Positions 18,979 through 27,806 of a DNA stretch of 64,000 nucleotides are shown piece by piece (within the stretch, counting starts at the first letter, position 1; each line of letters begins with the position of its first letter). Position numbers and translations under genes: made by a program. A model generated the notes under the pieces. It was not told where the DNA came from. It did no database searches and worked only from the letters and a program-made list of their open reading frames with translations. The stretch is from Streptomyces sp. TRM70350 (GTDB lineage Bacteria; Actinomycetota; Actinomycetes; Streptomycetales; Streptomycetaceae): positions 124,001-188,000 of the forward strand of contig NZ_JAHUXH010000001.1 in NCBI RefSeq assembly GCF_019219825.1, written 5' to 3'.

Positions 18979-20856
18979 TTAGCGGGCGGCGGTCACCTGG
19001 TCCATGGGGAGCCACAGGACGTTGTTGGACCGGGGGCCGGTGTGGGTGGTGCGGACCTGGTCGATCTCCGCGTCGGACAGGGCCATGTCCCAGACGCGGA
19101 CCTCGTCGATCGCGCCGGTGAAGAAGGCCCGGCTGTCCACGCGCTGGCCGATGTGCACCCCGAACGGCGAGTTGCGGCTCACCGAGCCGGGCACGTCCTC
19201 GGTGCTGACCGCCGTGCCGTCGAGGAACAGGGTCAGCTGTCCGCCGCCGCGGCGCAGCGCGAGGTGGTGCCACCTGCCGTCGTTGTGGGCGCCGGTCGCC
19301 TGCACGATGGCCGTGTTGACGGTCCGGACGCCCTCCCGGGCGGTGATCAGGCCGCGCACCCGGTTGCTCGCGGGCTCGGCGCGCAGCCAGACCTGCGGCT
19401 GGCTGGTGCCCACCCCGCCCATCCACAGCAGCGGCTGCTCACCGCTCGCGGCGGTGTAGCGGAACCACAGGGAGGCGGTGAAGTCCCCGCTGCCCAGCAG
19501 GAGTTCGTCGCGGTACGGCAGGCGTACGGCGTCGTCGCCGCCGTCGAGGGCGAGGGCGTTGTCGAGCACGCCGGTGGTGGTCGAGGCGCCGCCCAGGACG
19601 TTCGCCCCGGGGGCGAGCAGGGCGCGGTCGGGTGTGGTCGGGTCGGCGCCGCGGCGGGGCGTGAGCCACTCCTCGTTGAAGCGGGCGAAGCGGATCTCGT
19701 CACGGGCGTCGGCCGTGCCGCCCTCGTACATCAGGCCGACGGTGGTGCCGGAGATGTGCACCAGGTCGGAGTAGCCGGACCAGTCGCGGGTGACGACCGT
19801 GCCGCGGTCCACGCTGTCCCAGGTCTCCCCGCCGTCGTAGGAGGAGCGGATCATCATGGTCCGGCGGCGGTCGGGGTCGCCCGGGCAGGACAGCAGGATG
19901 CGGTCGCCGAGGCGCAGGGTGGAGCCCTGGACCTGGGGGGCGTAGAGGTCGGGGAGGGCCGCGAAGGGCGCCGCGAAGCTCTGGCCGCCGTCGCGGCTGA
20001 CGGCCTGGGAGCGGTGGCCGATGTCGGTGCCCTCCTGCTCGCGGCCACTGACCAGGATCGTGCCGTCGGAGCGCTCGGTCATGGAGATCTCGGACGGCTT
20101 CTGGCGGAAGGTGCCGTCGGCCGCGAGGGGCCAGGCGTCGGTGGCGCCGACCCGCCAGGTGGTGCCGCCGTCGTCGCTGAGGATGAGGGCGGCGTGGTTC
20201 GCGGTGACCCGGTTGCCGTCCCAGGTCTCGGCGTTGACGCCGAAGACCAGCCGTCCGGCGTGGGCGCCCTGGGTGAGCTGGATGCCGTGCACCGGGCCGG
20301 TGGCGTACCAGGAGTTCCAGTGCGAAGGCAGGATCTGCGGGCTGAGGTCGCGCGGGGCGGACCAGGTGACGCCGTCGTCGTCGCTGTACTGCAGATGGGG
20401 GGTGCGGTCGCAGGGGACGTCACAGTGCTCGCTGTCGGCACGGCCCGTGTTGTACGTCTGCGCCAGCAGGATCCGGCCGGTGTCGCGGTCGACGACCGGG
20501 GTCGGGTTGCCGTGGGTGTCACCGCCGCCGTCGTTGACCACCTGCAACGGGCCCCAGGTGCGGCCGCCGTCGGTGGAGCGCTTCAGCACGATGTCGATGT
20601 CGGTCGCGTCGCCGCAGTTGAGGACCCGCCCCTCGGCGAACGCGAGCAGGGTGCCGTTCGTGCTCTGCACGACCGCCGGGATCCGGAAGCAGGCGTAGCC
20701 CGGGTCCTGCGAGGCCTTGAAGAGGACCTGCTCCTCGAACAGGGGTGCGGCCAAGGCGGGTTGGGCGCGGGCGGGGGCCGGTAGGACGGCGGCGGCCGTC
20801 AGGACGACGCCCGCGGTGAGGGTGTTTCTCAGACGTGCGCGGAGTCTTGACGGCAT
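18979..20856 (-). CDS. Secreted exo-alpha-sialidase (GH33-like) with C-terminal LamG domain
   Basis: 625 residues from the ATG at 20856 (GGGGATC upstream, signal peptide ending near residue 37). The sialidase propeller shows the FRIP motif (57-60), which supplies an arginine of the carboxylate-binding triad, and Asp-box repeats STDGGRTW (94-101), SDDDGVTW (158-165), SDDGGTTW and SYDGGETW. A LamG/concanavalin-like module (about 455-620, SLWFRYTAASGE to GAIDEVRVWDMALSDAEID) follows and probably binds glycans. The enzyme would release terminal sialic acid, or a related nonulosonic or uronic sugar, outside the cell. No sialic-acid catabolic genes lie nearby. First gene of a two-gene operon. Confidence 0.87.
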   Translation of the reverse strand: MPSRLRARLRNTLTAGVVLTAAAVLPAPARAQPALAAPLFEEQVLFKASQDPGYACFRIPAVVQSTNGTLLAFAEGRVLNCGDATDIDIVLKRSTDGGRTWGPLQVVNDGGGDTHGNPTPVVDRDTGRILLAQTYNTGRADSEHCDVPCDRTPHLQYSDDDGVTWSAPRDLSPQILPSHWNSWYATGPVHGIQLTQGAHAGRLVFGVNAETWDGNRVTANHAALILSDDGGTTWRVGATDAWPLAADGTFRQKPSEISMTERSDGTILVSGREQEGTDIGHRSQAVSRDGGQSFAAPFAALPDLYAPQVQGSTLRLGDRILLSCPGDPDRRRTMMIRSSYDGGETWDSVDRGTVVTRDWSGYSDLVHISGTTVGLMYEGGTADARDEIRFARFNEEWLTPRRGADPTTPDRALLAPGANVLGGASTTTGVLDNALALDGGDDAVRLPYRDELLLGSGDFTASLWFRYTAASGEQPLLWMGGVGTSQPQVWLRAEPASNRVRGLITAREGVRTVNTAIVQATGAHNDGRWHHLALRRGGGQLTLFLDGTAVSTEDVPGSVSRNSPFGVHIGQRVDSRAFFTGAIDEVRVWDMALSDAEIDQVRTTHTGPRSNNVLWLPMDQVTAAR

Positions 20857-20871
20857 ATATGATCCCCATTT

Positions 20872-20889
20872 TGTCAGAACATCTGGACA
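20872..20889. promoter_or_regulatory. Imperfect inverted repeat upstream of the sialidase, candidate operator
   Basis: TGTCAGAAC-ATCTGGACA: the TGTCAGA and TCTGGACA arms pair except for one extra base. It lies 16 bases before the sialidase start codon. The rest of the 318-bp gap 20857-21174 shows only this site and a GC-rich hairpin; I see no gene in it. Confidence 0.35.
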
Positions 20890-21104
20890 TCCCACGTCCA
20901 ACGTATGCGCCACAGACGGTAGTTGGCGGCAGCGACACACCGCAAGAAGCGTGCGGGGACAACAGGGGTGGTGGTGCTCCAGCGGCCTGACGTGTTGTCA
21001 CGGGATCGTTTGAAGGATCCAATGACAAATCAGGTGATGATAAATCAGGTCATAGGGAAAGTTGCGCAGCGGCCCGCGGGCGATGTGAGAGGGCGGCCCG
21101 CTGA

Positions 21105-21155
21105 GGCGGGGCCCCCGCGGCGCAGGGGGCGCTCCCCGCCGGTCGGGGCCCCGCC
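21105..21155. terminator. GC-rich inverted repeat after fdhD, probable operon terminator
   Basis: GGCGGGGCCCC (21105-21115) pairs perfectly with GGGGCCCCGCC (21145-21155); the 29-nt loop holds further GC-rich pairing. It starts 20 bases past the fdhD stop on the leftward strand. Confidence 0.55.
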
Positions 21156-21174
21156 GCCGTGCCGCGGGGAACCG

Positions 21175-22023
21175 TCAGCCCTGGGCGGCCGCGGCCCGCA
21201 GGGCGATCCGGTCCTCGCCCGCGTACACGTTCATGGAGCTGCCCCGCAGGAAGCCCACCAGGGTCAGCCCGGTCTCCTGGGCCAGGTCCACCGCCAGCGA
21301 CGAGGGCGCCGAGACCGCCGCCAGCACCGGGATGCCCGCCATCACGGCCTTCTGTGCGAGCTCGAAGGACGCCCGGCCCGAGACGAGGAGGATCGTCCGG
21401 GACAGCGGCAGGCCGCCGTTCTGCAGGGCGCGGCCGACCAGCTTGTCGACCGCGTTGTGCCGGCCCACGTCCTCCCGTACGTCCAGCAGCTCGCCGTCCT
21501 CGGCGAACAGCGCCGCCGCGTGCAGCCCCCCGGTCCGGTCGAAGACCCGCTGGGCCGCGCGCAGCCGGTCGGGGAGGCTCGCGAGCAGCTCGGGCTTCAC
21601 CCGGACCGGGGGAGTGTCGGCGATGGGCCAGCGGGCCGTCGTGCGCACCGCGTCCAGGCTCGCCTTGCCGCACAGTCCGCAGGACGAGGTGGTGTAGACG
21701 TTGCGTTCGAGGGTGATGTCCGGGATCACCACCCCGGGGGCCGTCTGCACGTCCACCACGTTGTACGTGTTCGAGCCGTCCACGGTGGCGCCCGCGCAGT
21801 ACACGATGTTCCGCAGGTCGCCCCGCTCGCCCAGCACCCCCTCGCTCACCAGGAACCCGGCCGCGAGCGCGAAGTCGTCGCCGGGGGTGCGCATGGTGAT
21901 CGCGAGCGGTTTGCCGTTCAGGCGGATCTCCAGGGGTTCCTCGGCGACGAGCGTGTCCGGGCGGGTGGAGACCGCGCCGTCCCGGACGCGGATCACCTTG
22001 CGTCGTTCCGTGACTCGTCCCAT
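21175..22023 (-). CDS. fdhD: Formate dehydrogenase accessory sulfurtransferase FdhD
   Basis: 282 residues, the usual FdhD length. FdhD moves sulfur from the cysteine desulfurase to the bis-MGD molybdenum cofactor, which formate dehydrogenases need for activity. The conserved cysteine loop is present as SSCGLCGK (about 113-120), together with [13 protein letters not shown] near the start and VGRHNAVDK and [14 protein letters not shown] in the core. Last gene of the leftward formate operon, 7 bases after the Fe-S subunit gene. Its presence strongly supports calling the molybdoenzyme here a formate dehydrogenase. Confidence 0.95.
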   Translation of the reverse strand: MGRVTERRKVIRVRDGAVSTRPDTLVAEEPLEIRLNGKPLAITMRTPGDDFALAAGFLVSEGVLGERGDLRNIVYCAGATVDGSNTYNVVDVQTAPGVVIPDITLERNVYTTSSCGLCGKASLDAVRTTARWPIADTPPVRVKPELLASLPDRLRAAQRVFDRTGGLHAAALFAEDGELLDVREDVGRHNAVDKLVGRALQNGGLPLSRTILLVSGRASFELAQKAVMAGIPVLAAVSAPSSLAVDLAQETGLTLVGFLRGSSMNVYAGEDRIALRAAAAQG

Positions 22024-22030
22024 GTCCTGA

Positions 22031-22891
22031 TCAGCCCCGGTTCTGTACGTGCTGGTAGCCGAAACGGCCCTTGATGCAGAGGTTGCCGTGGGTCACCGGG
22101 TTGTCGTGCGGCGAGGTGACCTTGACGATCTCATTGTCCTGCACATGGAGCGTGACGTTGCAGCCCACTCCGCAGTAGGCGCACACCGTCGTCGTCTCCG
22201 TCTGCTGCGACTCGTCCCACGTACCCGCCGCCCGCATGTCGAACTCCGACTTGAACGACAGTGCCCCCGTCGGACAGACCTCGATGCAGTTGCCGCAGTA
22301 CACACACGCCGAGTCGGTGAGCGGGGCGTCGTGCTCGACCGCGATCCGGGCGTCGAAGCCCCGGCCCGCGACGGAGATCGCGAAGGTGTTCTGCCACTGG
22401 TCGCCACAGGCGTCGACGCACTGGTAACAGAGGATGCACTTGGCGTAGTCGCGGACGTAGAGGTCGTTGTCGATCTTCGGTTCCTCGTTGATGCGGGCGG
22501 CCTCGGGGCCGAAGCGGTCCGGTTTCGCCTCGTACTCCTTAATCCACCCGGCGACCTGGGGCGTGGTCGACAAGTCGACCGAGGAGGCGAGGAGTTCGAG
22601 GACGACCTTGCGGCTGTGCCGGGCGCGTTCCGTGTCCGTGCGGACGGTCATGCCCGGTTCCGCCGTGCGGGAGCAGGCCGGGACCAGGGTGCGCGAGCCC
22701 TCGACCTCCACCACGCAGACCCGGCAGGCGTTCTTCGGGGTGAGGGTGTCGCCGTGACACAGGGTCGGGATGTCCTTTCCGGCGGCCCGGCAGGCGTCGA
22801 GGACGGTCGAGCCCTCCGGGACCCTGGCCTCCTGCCCGTCGATGGTGAACTCGACCAGCCGGCGCGGCACGCCCAGCGGTATCGCGGTCAT
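22031..22891 (-). CDS. FDH Fe-S subunit: [2Fe-2S], two [4Fe-4S] and the displaced Fe4S4 domain of the alpha chain
   Basis: 286 residues. The ATG at 22891 overlaps the previous stop (ATGA). Order: a plant-type [2Fe-2S] domain (Cys45, 56, 59, 73), an eight-Cys ferredoxin domain (Cys152/155/158/162 and 196/199/202/206), then at the C-terminus CAYCGVGC (237-244) and [13 protein letters not shown] with Cys272. The last part is the N-terminal Fe4S4 domain of a molybdopterin oxidoreductase, ending where the catalytic chain would continue. The His-Cys [4Fe-4S] motif usual between the first two domains in NuoG/FdsA is absent. It would pass electrons from the molybdenum site to the diaphorase. Together with the catalytic subunit it corresponds to one FdsA-like protein cut in two. 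Confidence 0.88.
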   Translation of the reverse strand: MTAIPLGVPRRLVEFTIDGQEARVPEGSTVLDACRAAGKDIPTLCHGDTLTPKNACRVCVVEVEGSRTLVPACSRTAEPGMTVRTDTERARHSRKVVLELLASSVDLSTTPQVAGWIKEYEAKPDRFGPEAARINEEPKIDNDLYVRDYAKCILCYQCVDACGDQWQNTFAISVAGRGFDARIAVEHDAPLTDSACVYCGNCIEVCPTGALSFKSEFDMRAAGTWDESQQTETTTVCAYCGVGCNVTLHVQDNEIVKVTSPHDNPVTHGNLCIKGRFGYQHVQNRG

Positions 22892-24720
22892 TCGTACGCC
22901 CCCAGACGGTCGATGGCGGATTCCACGGCATTCCACGCGGTCTGCCCCAGACCGCAGATCGAGGCGTCCCGCATCGCGCGGCCGACCTCCCTCAGCAGGG
23001 CGATGTCGTCGGCGGCAGCGGCACCCGTGCGCTCCACGATCCGGTGCAGCGCCTCCTCCTGCCGCACGGTCCCGACCCGGCACGGCACGCACTGCCCGCA
23101 CGACTCGTCACGGAAGAACTCGGCGATCCGCAGCAGCAGCCGGGGCAGCGCAACGGTGTCGTCGAAGGCCATCACGACGCCCGAGCCGAGCGTCGTACCG
23201 GCCTCGCGGGTGCCCTCGAAGGTGAGCGGGATGTCCACCTCGTCCGGCCGTACGAAACCGCCCGCCGCGCCGCCGAGCAGCACCGCCCGCAGACCCCTGC
23301 GCACCCCCGCCAGCTCCAGCAGCTCCCCCAGCGTCGCGCCGAACGGCAGCTCGTAGATGCCGGGACGCGCCACGCTCCCCGACACGCAGAACAGCTTCGG
23401 ACCGGTCGATGCCGCCGTGCCGATCGCCGCGTACGCCGGGGCGCCCATCGTCAGGATCGGCAGCACGTTGACCAGCGTCTCGACGTTGTTCTCCACGGTG
23501 GGCTTGCCGAACAGGCCCTTCTCCACGGGGAAGGGCGGTTTCGAACGCGGCTCGCCCCGGTAGCCCTCGATCGAGTTGAACAGGGCCGTCTCCTCGCCGC
23601 AGATGTACGCGCCCGCACCCCGCCGGACCTCGATGTCGAAGGCGTAGCCCTGCCCCAGGACGTCGTCGCCGAGCAGGCCACGCGCGCGTGCCTGGCCGAT
23701 GGCGTGCTCCAGACGGCGCTGGGCGCGCGGGTACTCGCCGCGCAGGTAGAGATAGCCCAGGTGCGCGCCGGTCGCGTATGCCGCGATGGTCATGGCCTCG
23801 ATCAGCGCGTACGGGTCGCCCTCCATGAGCACCCGGTCCTTGAAGGTGCCCGGCTCGGACTCGTCGGCGTTGCAGACGACGTAGTGCGGGTGGTCGGGCT
23901 GGGACGCCGTGGCCTGCCACTTGCGGCCGGTGGGGAACGCCGCGCCGCCGCGCCCGACCAGGCCGGAGTCGGTGACCTCGCGGATGACTCCGGCGGGGCC
24001 GAGCTCGAAGGCCCGGCGGAGGGCGGTGTAACCGCCGTGGGCGCGGTAGTCGTCGAGGCTGGAGGGGTCCACCACGCCGACGCGACGCAGGAGGATCAGG
24101 TCGTCGCCGCCCGCCTGGGGGACCGCCAGCACGGCCGGGGGCTCCTCGGGCGCGGAGTCCGGTGCGGTCGCGGCGAGCAGGGCCGCTTCGACGGTCGCCG
24201 GTGCCGAGACCGCCGTACGGACCGGATCCCCCGCCTTGACGGCGAGCGCGGCAGGGGCGCGTTCGCACAGGCCGAGGCAGGGGCTGCGCTCGATGTGGGC
24301 AGCGGGGCCGCGTGCCTCGATGCCCGCGCACAGTTCCGCCGCCCCCGCCGCCTGGCACGCCAGGTCCGTGCAGACATGGAGCACGGTCGCCGGGCGCGGC
24401 CTCACCGAGAACATCGCGTAGAACGTGGCCACCCCGTACGCCTCCGCCGGTGGCACGGTCAGCCGCCGGCACAGGTAGTCCAGGGCGCCCTCGCTGATCC
24501 AGCCGACCCGGTCGTTGATCGCGTGCAGCCCCGGCAACAGCAGGTCACGGCGGTCCCGGGCCTGACGCCCGCCGCGCGCCCACCTCAGATCGGCGGCCCT
24601 CATTTCATCGCGGGCGGCACCCTCCCACGAGGATTCCGGGGGGCCGAGCAGCGCGTCGACGGCCGCCCGCTCGTCGTCCGTCGGTTTGCTGTCGCCGAAG
24701 TGCAGGTCCACTTGCGTCAC
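22888..24720 (-). CDS. Fused NuoE/NuoF-type NADH diaphorase subunit of formate dehydrogenase
   Basis: 610 residues from a GTG at 24720 that overlaps the previous stop (GTGA). Residues about 30-170 are a thioredoxin-like [2Fe-2S] NuoE/FdsG domain with Cys117, 122, 148 and 152. The rest is NuoF/FdsB-like: FMN loop GLVGRGGAAFPTGRKW, NADH-site CNADESEPGTFKDR, GAGAYICGEETAL, and a C-terminal [4Fe-4S] motif ESCGQCVPCRVG with a later Cys in SICGLGQ. It takes electrons from formate to NAD+. The fusion replaces two separate genes of typical soluble NAD-dependent FDHs (fdsG, fdsB). It sits between the catalytic and Fe-S subunit genes, coupled to both by 4-bp overlaps. Confidence 0.9.
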   Translation of the reverse strand: MTQVDLHFGDSKPTDDERAAVDALLGPPESSWEGAARDEMRAADLRWARGGRQARDRRDLLLPGLHAINDRVGWISEGALDYLCRRLTVPPAEAYGVATFYAMFSVRPRPATVLHVCTDLACQAAGAAELCAGIEARGPAAHIERSPCLGLCERAPAALAVKAGDPVRTAVSAPATVEAALLAATAPDSAPEEPPAVLAVPQAGGDDLILLRRVGVVDPSSLDDYRAHGGYTALRRAFELGPAGVIREVTDSGLVGRGGAAFPTGRKWQATASQPDHPHYVVCNADESEPGTFKDRVLMEGDPYALIEAMTIAAYATGAHLGYLYLRGEYPRAQRRLEHAIGQARARGLLGDDVLGQGYAFDIEVRRGAGAYICGEETALFNSIEGYRGEPRSKPPFPVEKGLFGKPTVENNVETLVNVLPILTMGAPAYAAIGTAASTGPKLFCVSGSVARPGIYELPFGATLGELLELAGVRRGLRAVLLGGAAGGFVRPDEVDIPLTFEGTREAGTTLGSGVVMAFDDTVALPRLLLRIAEFFRDESCGQCVPCRVGTVRQEEALHRIVERTGAAAADDIALLREVGRAMRDASICGLGQTAWNAVESAIDRLGAYE

Positions 24721-26636
24721 CTCACGATGGTCGCGACGGGAAGCTTCTCGATCCGGATCGCCGACGCCTTGAACTCCGCCGTTCCGGCGATCGGGCAGTT
24801 CGCCTCGATCGTCAGCTGGTTGGTGTCCACCTCGTCGGGAAAGTGCATGGTCATGAAGGCGAGCCCGGGCCGCAGCGCCGGGTCGATCCACACGGGTGCG
24901 ACCACGGACCCGCGCCGGGAGGTCACCTGCACCTCCTCGCCCACCACGACCCCGTACCGCTCGGCGTCCTCCGGGCACAGCTCGACGTACTCGCCGCGCC
25001 TGAGCGGGGAGGCGAAACTGCCGCTCTGCACACCGGTGTTGTAGGAGTCGAGCCGACGGCCGGTGGTGAGCCGGATCGGGTACTGCTCGTCGGTGAGGTC
25101 CACCGGCGGATCGTGCTGCACCAGCCCGAAGGGCGCGAGCCTGCCCCGCCGGGCCGGGTCCGTCTCCCACAACCGGCCGTGCAGATAGGTCGGTTCGAGC
25201 CGCTCGGTGCTCGGGCACGGCCACTGGATGCCCTGGTGCTCCTCCAGACGGTCGTACGTCATCCCGTAGTGGTCCGGCGAGACCGAGCGCAGCTCGTTCC
25301 AGACGGCCTCGGCGTCGGCGTACTTCCAGTCGTGACCGAGGCGTGCCGCGAGATCGCAGATGATGTCGATGTCCTCGCGGGCCTCGCCGGGCGGGGCCAC
25401 GGCCTTGCGCACCCGCTGGACCCGCCGCTCGCTGTTGGTCGTCGTGCCGTCGGTCTCGGCCCATCCGGCGGTCGCGGGCAGCACGACGTCCGCCAGCTCG
25501 GCGGTCTTCGTCAGGAAGATGTCCTGCACGACGAGGAAGTCGAGGGCCTTCAGCCGTCGTACCGCCTGTTCGCTGTCCGCCTCCGACTGGGCCGGGTTCT
25601 CGCCGACGCAGTAGACGGCCCTGAGGGTGCCCTCCTCCATCGCCTCGAACATCTCCGTCAGGTTCAGCCCGTAGTGCGGCAGGATGACGGTGTCCCAGGC
25701 CGACTCGAACTTCAGCCGGACGTCCGCGTCGAGGATGTCCTGGAAACCGGGGAGGCGGTTGGGGATCGCGCCCATGTCGCCGCCGCCCTGCACGTTGTTC
25801 TGGCCGCGCAGGGGTTGCAGGCCCGAGCCGTAGCGGCCGACGTGGCCGGTCAGCAGGGCCAGGTTGATGAGCGCGCGGACGTTGTCCGTGCCGTTGTGGT
25901 GCTCGGTGATGCCGAGGGTCCAGCACAGCTGGGCGCGCTCGGCGCGGGCGTAGGCGTGGGCCAGGTCCTTGATGGCGGCGGCCGGTACGCCCGTCACCTT
26001 CTCGGCGAGCGACAGCGTCCACGGCTCGACGAGCGCCCGGTACTCCTCGAAGCCGGTCGTCGCCCGCTCGATGAACACCTCGTTGGCGAGCCCCGCGCGG
26101 ATGATCTCGCGGCCGATCGCGTGCGCCATCGGGATGTCGGTGCCGACGTCGAGGCCGAGCCAGCTCTCCGCCCACTCGGCGGTGGAGGTGCGGCGCGGGT
26201 CGACGGCGTACATCCGGGCGCCGTTCCTGATCCCCTTCAGCACGTGCTGGAAGAAGATCGGGTGGGCGAAGCGGGCGTTGGAGCCCCACATCACGATGAC
26301 GTCGGTGTGCTCGATCTCCTCGTACGAGGACGTGCCGCCGCCGGAGCCGAAGGCGGCGGACAGGCCCGCGACGCTCGGGGCGTGGCAGGTGCGGTTGCAG
26401 GAGTCGACGTTGTTGGTGCCCATGACCACGCGGGAGAACTTCTGGGCGACGTAGTTCATCTCGTTGGTCGCGCGGGCGCAGGAGAACATGCCGAACGCAC
26501 CCCGGTTGCGCTCCAGGCCGCGGGCGGCCCGGTCCAGGGCCTCGTCCCAGCTCGCCGGGCGGAACGGCTCGTCGCGGGAGTCCCTGACGAGGGGACGCGT
26601 CAGCCTGGTGTAGGTCTTCGGTTCACGTTTCCTCAT
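24717..26636 (-). CDS. Formate dehydrogenase catalytic subunit (Mo-bisMGD) lacking its own Fe4S4 domain
   Basis: 639 residues from the ATG at 26636, overlapping the previous stop (ATGA). The protein starts directly with YTRLTRPLVRDSRDEPFRP, the segment that normally follows the Fe4S4 domain in FDH alpha chains; the missing domain is encoded at the 3' end of the Fe-S subunit gene. The molybdenum ligand is Cys84 in NVDSCNRTCHAPSVAG, where E. coli FdhF has selenocysteine, with the adjacent catalytic His85. The C-terminal molydop-binding domain (ITRLTTGRRLDSYNTG-like stretch and TIEANCPIAGTAEFK) is complete. It oxidises formate to CO2. Cytoplasmic: no Tat signal. Confidence 0.88.
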   Translation of the reverse strand: MRKREPKTYTRLTRPLVRDSRDEPFRPASWDEALDRAARGLERNRGAFGMFSCARATNEMNYVAQKFSRVVMGTNNVDSCNRTCHAPSVAGLSAAFGSGGGTSSYEEIEHTDVIVMWGSNARFAHPIFFQHVLKGIRNGARMYAVDPRRTSTAEWAESWLGLDVGTDIPMAHAIGREIIRAGLANEVFIERATTGFEEYRALVEPWTLSLAEKVTGVPAAAIKDLAHAYARAERAQLCWTLGITEHHNGTDNVRALINLALLTGHVGRYGSGLQPLRGQNNVQGGGDMGAIPNRLPGFQDILDADVRLKFESAWDTVILPHYGLNLTEMFEAMEEGTLRAVYCVGENPAQSEADSEQAVRRLKALDFLVVQDIFLTKTAELADVVLPATAGWAETDGTTTNSERRVQRVRKAVAPPGEAREDIDIICDLAARLGHDWKYADAEAVWNELRSVSPDHYGMTYDRLEEHQGIQWPCPSTERLEPTYLHGRLWETDPARRGRLAPFGLVQHDPPVDLTDEQYPIRLTTGRRLDSYNTGVQSGSFASPLRRGEYVELCPEDAERYGVVVGEEVQVTSRRGSVVAPVWIDPALRPGLAFMTMHFPDEVDTNQLTIEANCPIAGTAEFKASAIRIEKLPVATIVR

Positions 26637-27604
26637 GCGGCGCTCCTCAGCGCGAGCAGGTCCGAGATGGCGTGCACGGTGCGCAGGGTGGGCACGTCGA
26701 CGCCGGTGATCTCCGCCAGCTCGACGACGGCGGCGAGCAGGACGTCGAGTTCGAGCGGTTTGCCGCGCTCCAGGTCCTGGAGCGTGGAGGTGCGGTGGTC
26801 GCCGACCTTCTCGGCGCCCGCGAGGCGGCGTTCGATGGAGACGCCCACCTCGCAGCCGAGGGCCTCGGCGACGGCGAGCGTCTCGGTCATCATGATCTCG
26901 ATGACCCTGCGGGTGCCGCCGTGCAGGCACATCTGCCGCATGGTCGCGCGGGACAGCGCACTGATCGGGTTGAAGGAGATGTTGCCGAGCAGCTTCAGCC
27001 AGATGTCGTTGCGCAGCTGCGGTTCCACCGGGCACTTCAGGCCGCCGCCCCGCATGGCCTCGCTGAACGCGAGACACCGCTCGGACACGCTGCGGTCGGG
27101 CTCGCCGATGGAGAACCGGGTGCCTTCCAAGTGCCGTACGACACCGGGTGCTTCGAGTTCGGTGGCCGCGTAGACGACGCAGCCGATGGCCCGGTCGGGC
27201 GCGAGCACCGCACTGACCGTGCCGCCCGGGTCCACGCTCTCGACGCGGTGACCGTCGTAGGGGCCGCCGTGGCGGTGGAAGTACCACCAGGGGATGCCGT
27301 TCTGCGCGGCGATCACCGCCGTGGTGCCGTGCAGCAGCGGCTCGATCAGCGGCCCGCACGCCGCGTACGAGGTGGCCTTCAGGCCCAGGAAGACATAGTC
27401 GACCGGGCCGACTTCGGCCGGGTCGTCGGTGGCGTCGGGGTGCGCGGTGAAGTCGCCGCGCGGGCTGAGCACCTGTACTCCGTGCCGCCTCATGGCCGCG
27501 AGATGCGGTCCACGGGCGATGAGGTGCACATCGGCGCCCGCGCGGTGGAGCGCGGCACCGACGAAGGCGCCGATCGCTCCGGCGCCGAGGACTGCGACTT
27601 TCAC
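26633..27604 (-). CDS. 2-dehydropantoate 2-reductase (ApbA/PanE) family protein
   Basis: 323 residues. An N-terminal Rossmann motif VLGAGAIGAFVG is followed by the ApbA C-terminal helical domain with Lys and Asn positions in LRNDIWLKLLGNISFNP typical of ketopantoate reductases. The reaction would be NADPH-dependent reduction of ketopantoate to pantoate or of another 2-oxo acid. It is the first gene of the formate operon and its stop overlaps the FDH catalytic start, so it is translated with it. A role in CoA supply or in reducing glyoxylate-type oxo acids produced around oxalate metabolism is possible; the second is inference only. Confidence 0.85.
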   Translation of the reverse strand: MKVAVLGAGAIGAFVGAALHRAGADVHLIARGPHLAAMRRHGVQVLSPRGDFTAHPDATDDPAEVGPVDYVFLGLKATSYAACGPLIEPLLHGTTAVIAAQNGIPWWYFHRHGGPYDGHRVESVDPGGTVSAVLAPDRAIGCVVYAATELEAPGVVRHLEGTRFSIGEPDRSVSERCLAFSEAMRGGGLKCPVEPQLRNDIWLKLLGNISFNPISALSRATMRQMCLHGGTRRVIEIMMTETLAVAEALGCEVGVSIERRLAGAEKVGDHRTSTLQDLERGKPLELDVLLAAVVELAEITGVDVPTLRTVHAISDLLALRSAA

Positions 27605-27670
27605 GGAAACACTCCGTTCGGTTTGAGGGATACCGCGGAGGTGACGGCCGTACGGCCTGTGTCGACGAAA

Positions 27671-27686
27671 TATTGTCTACAGTATG
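27671..27686. promoter_or_regulatory. Candidate GntR operator in the fdh / OFA-transporter divergent promoter
   Basis: TATTGTCTACAGTATG, with a TGT-NN-ACA core typical of FadR/FCD-type GntR operators. Near-copies occur upstream of the gntR gene (30363-30378) and between the decarboxylase and sucC-like genes (58286-58317). It lies 67 bp before the PanE-like gene and 120 bp before the transporter gene. Confidence 0.6.
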
Positions 27687-27806
27687 GAGGTTGGGCCGAC
27701 AAGGGTCCGTACCATGACCGTTCGGCGCAGGTTGGATACCGCTCATCGCATACGGTCGACCCGCCGTCTTCTCAACTCCCTTGATCCTTCCTACCGTCCG
27801 GGTCCC

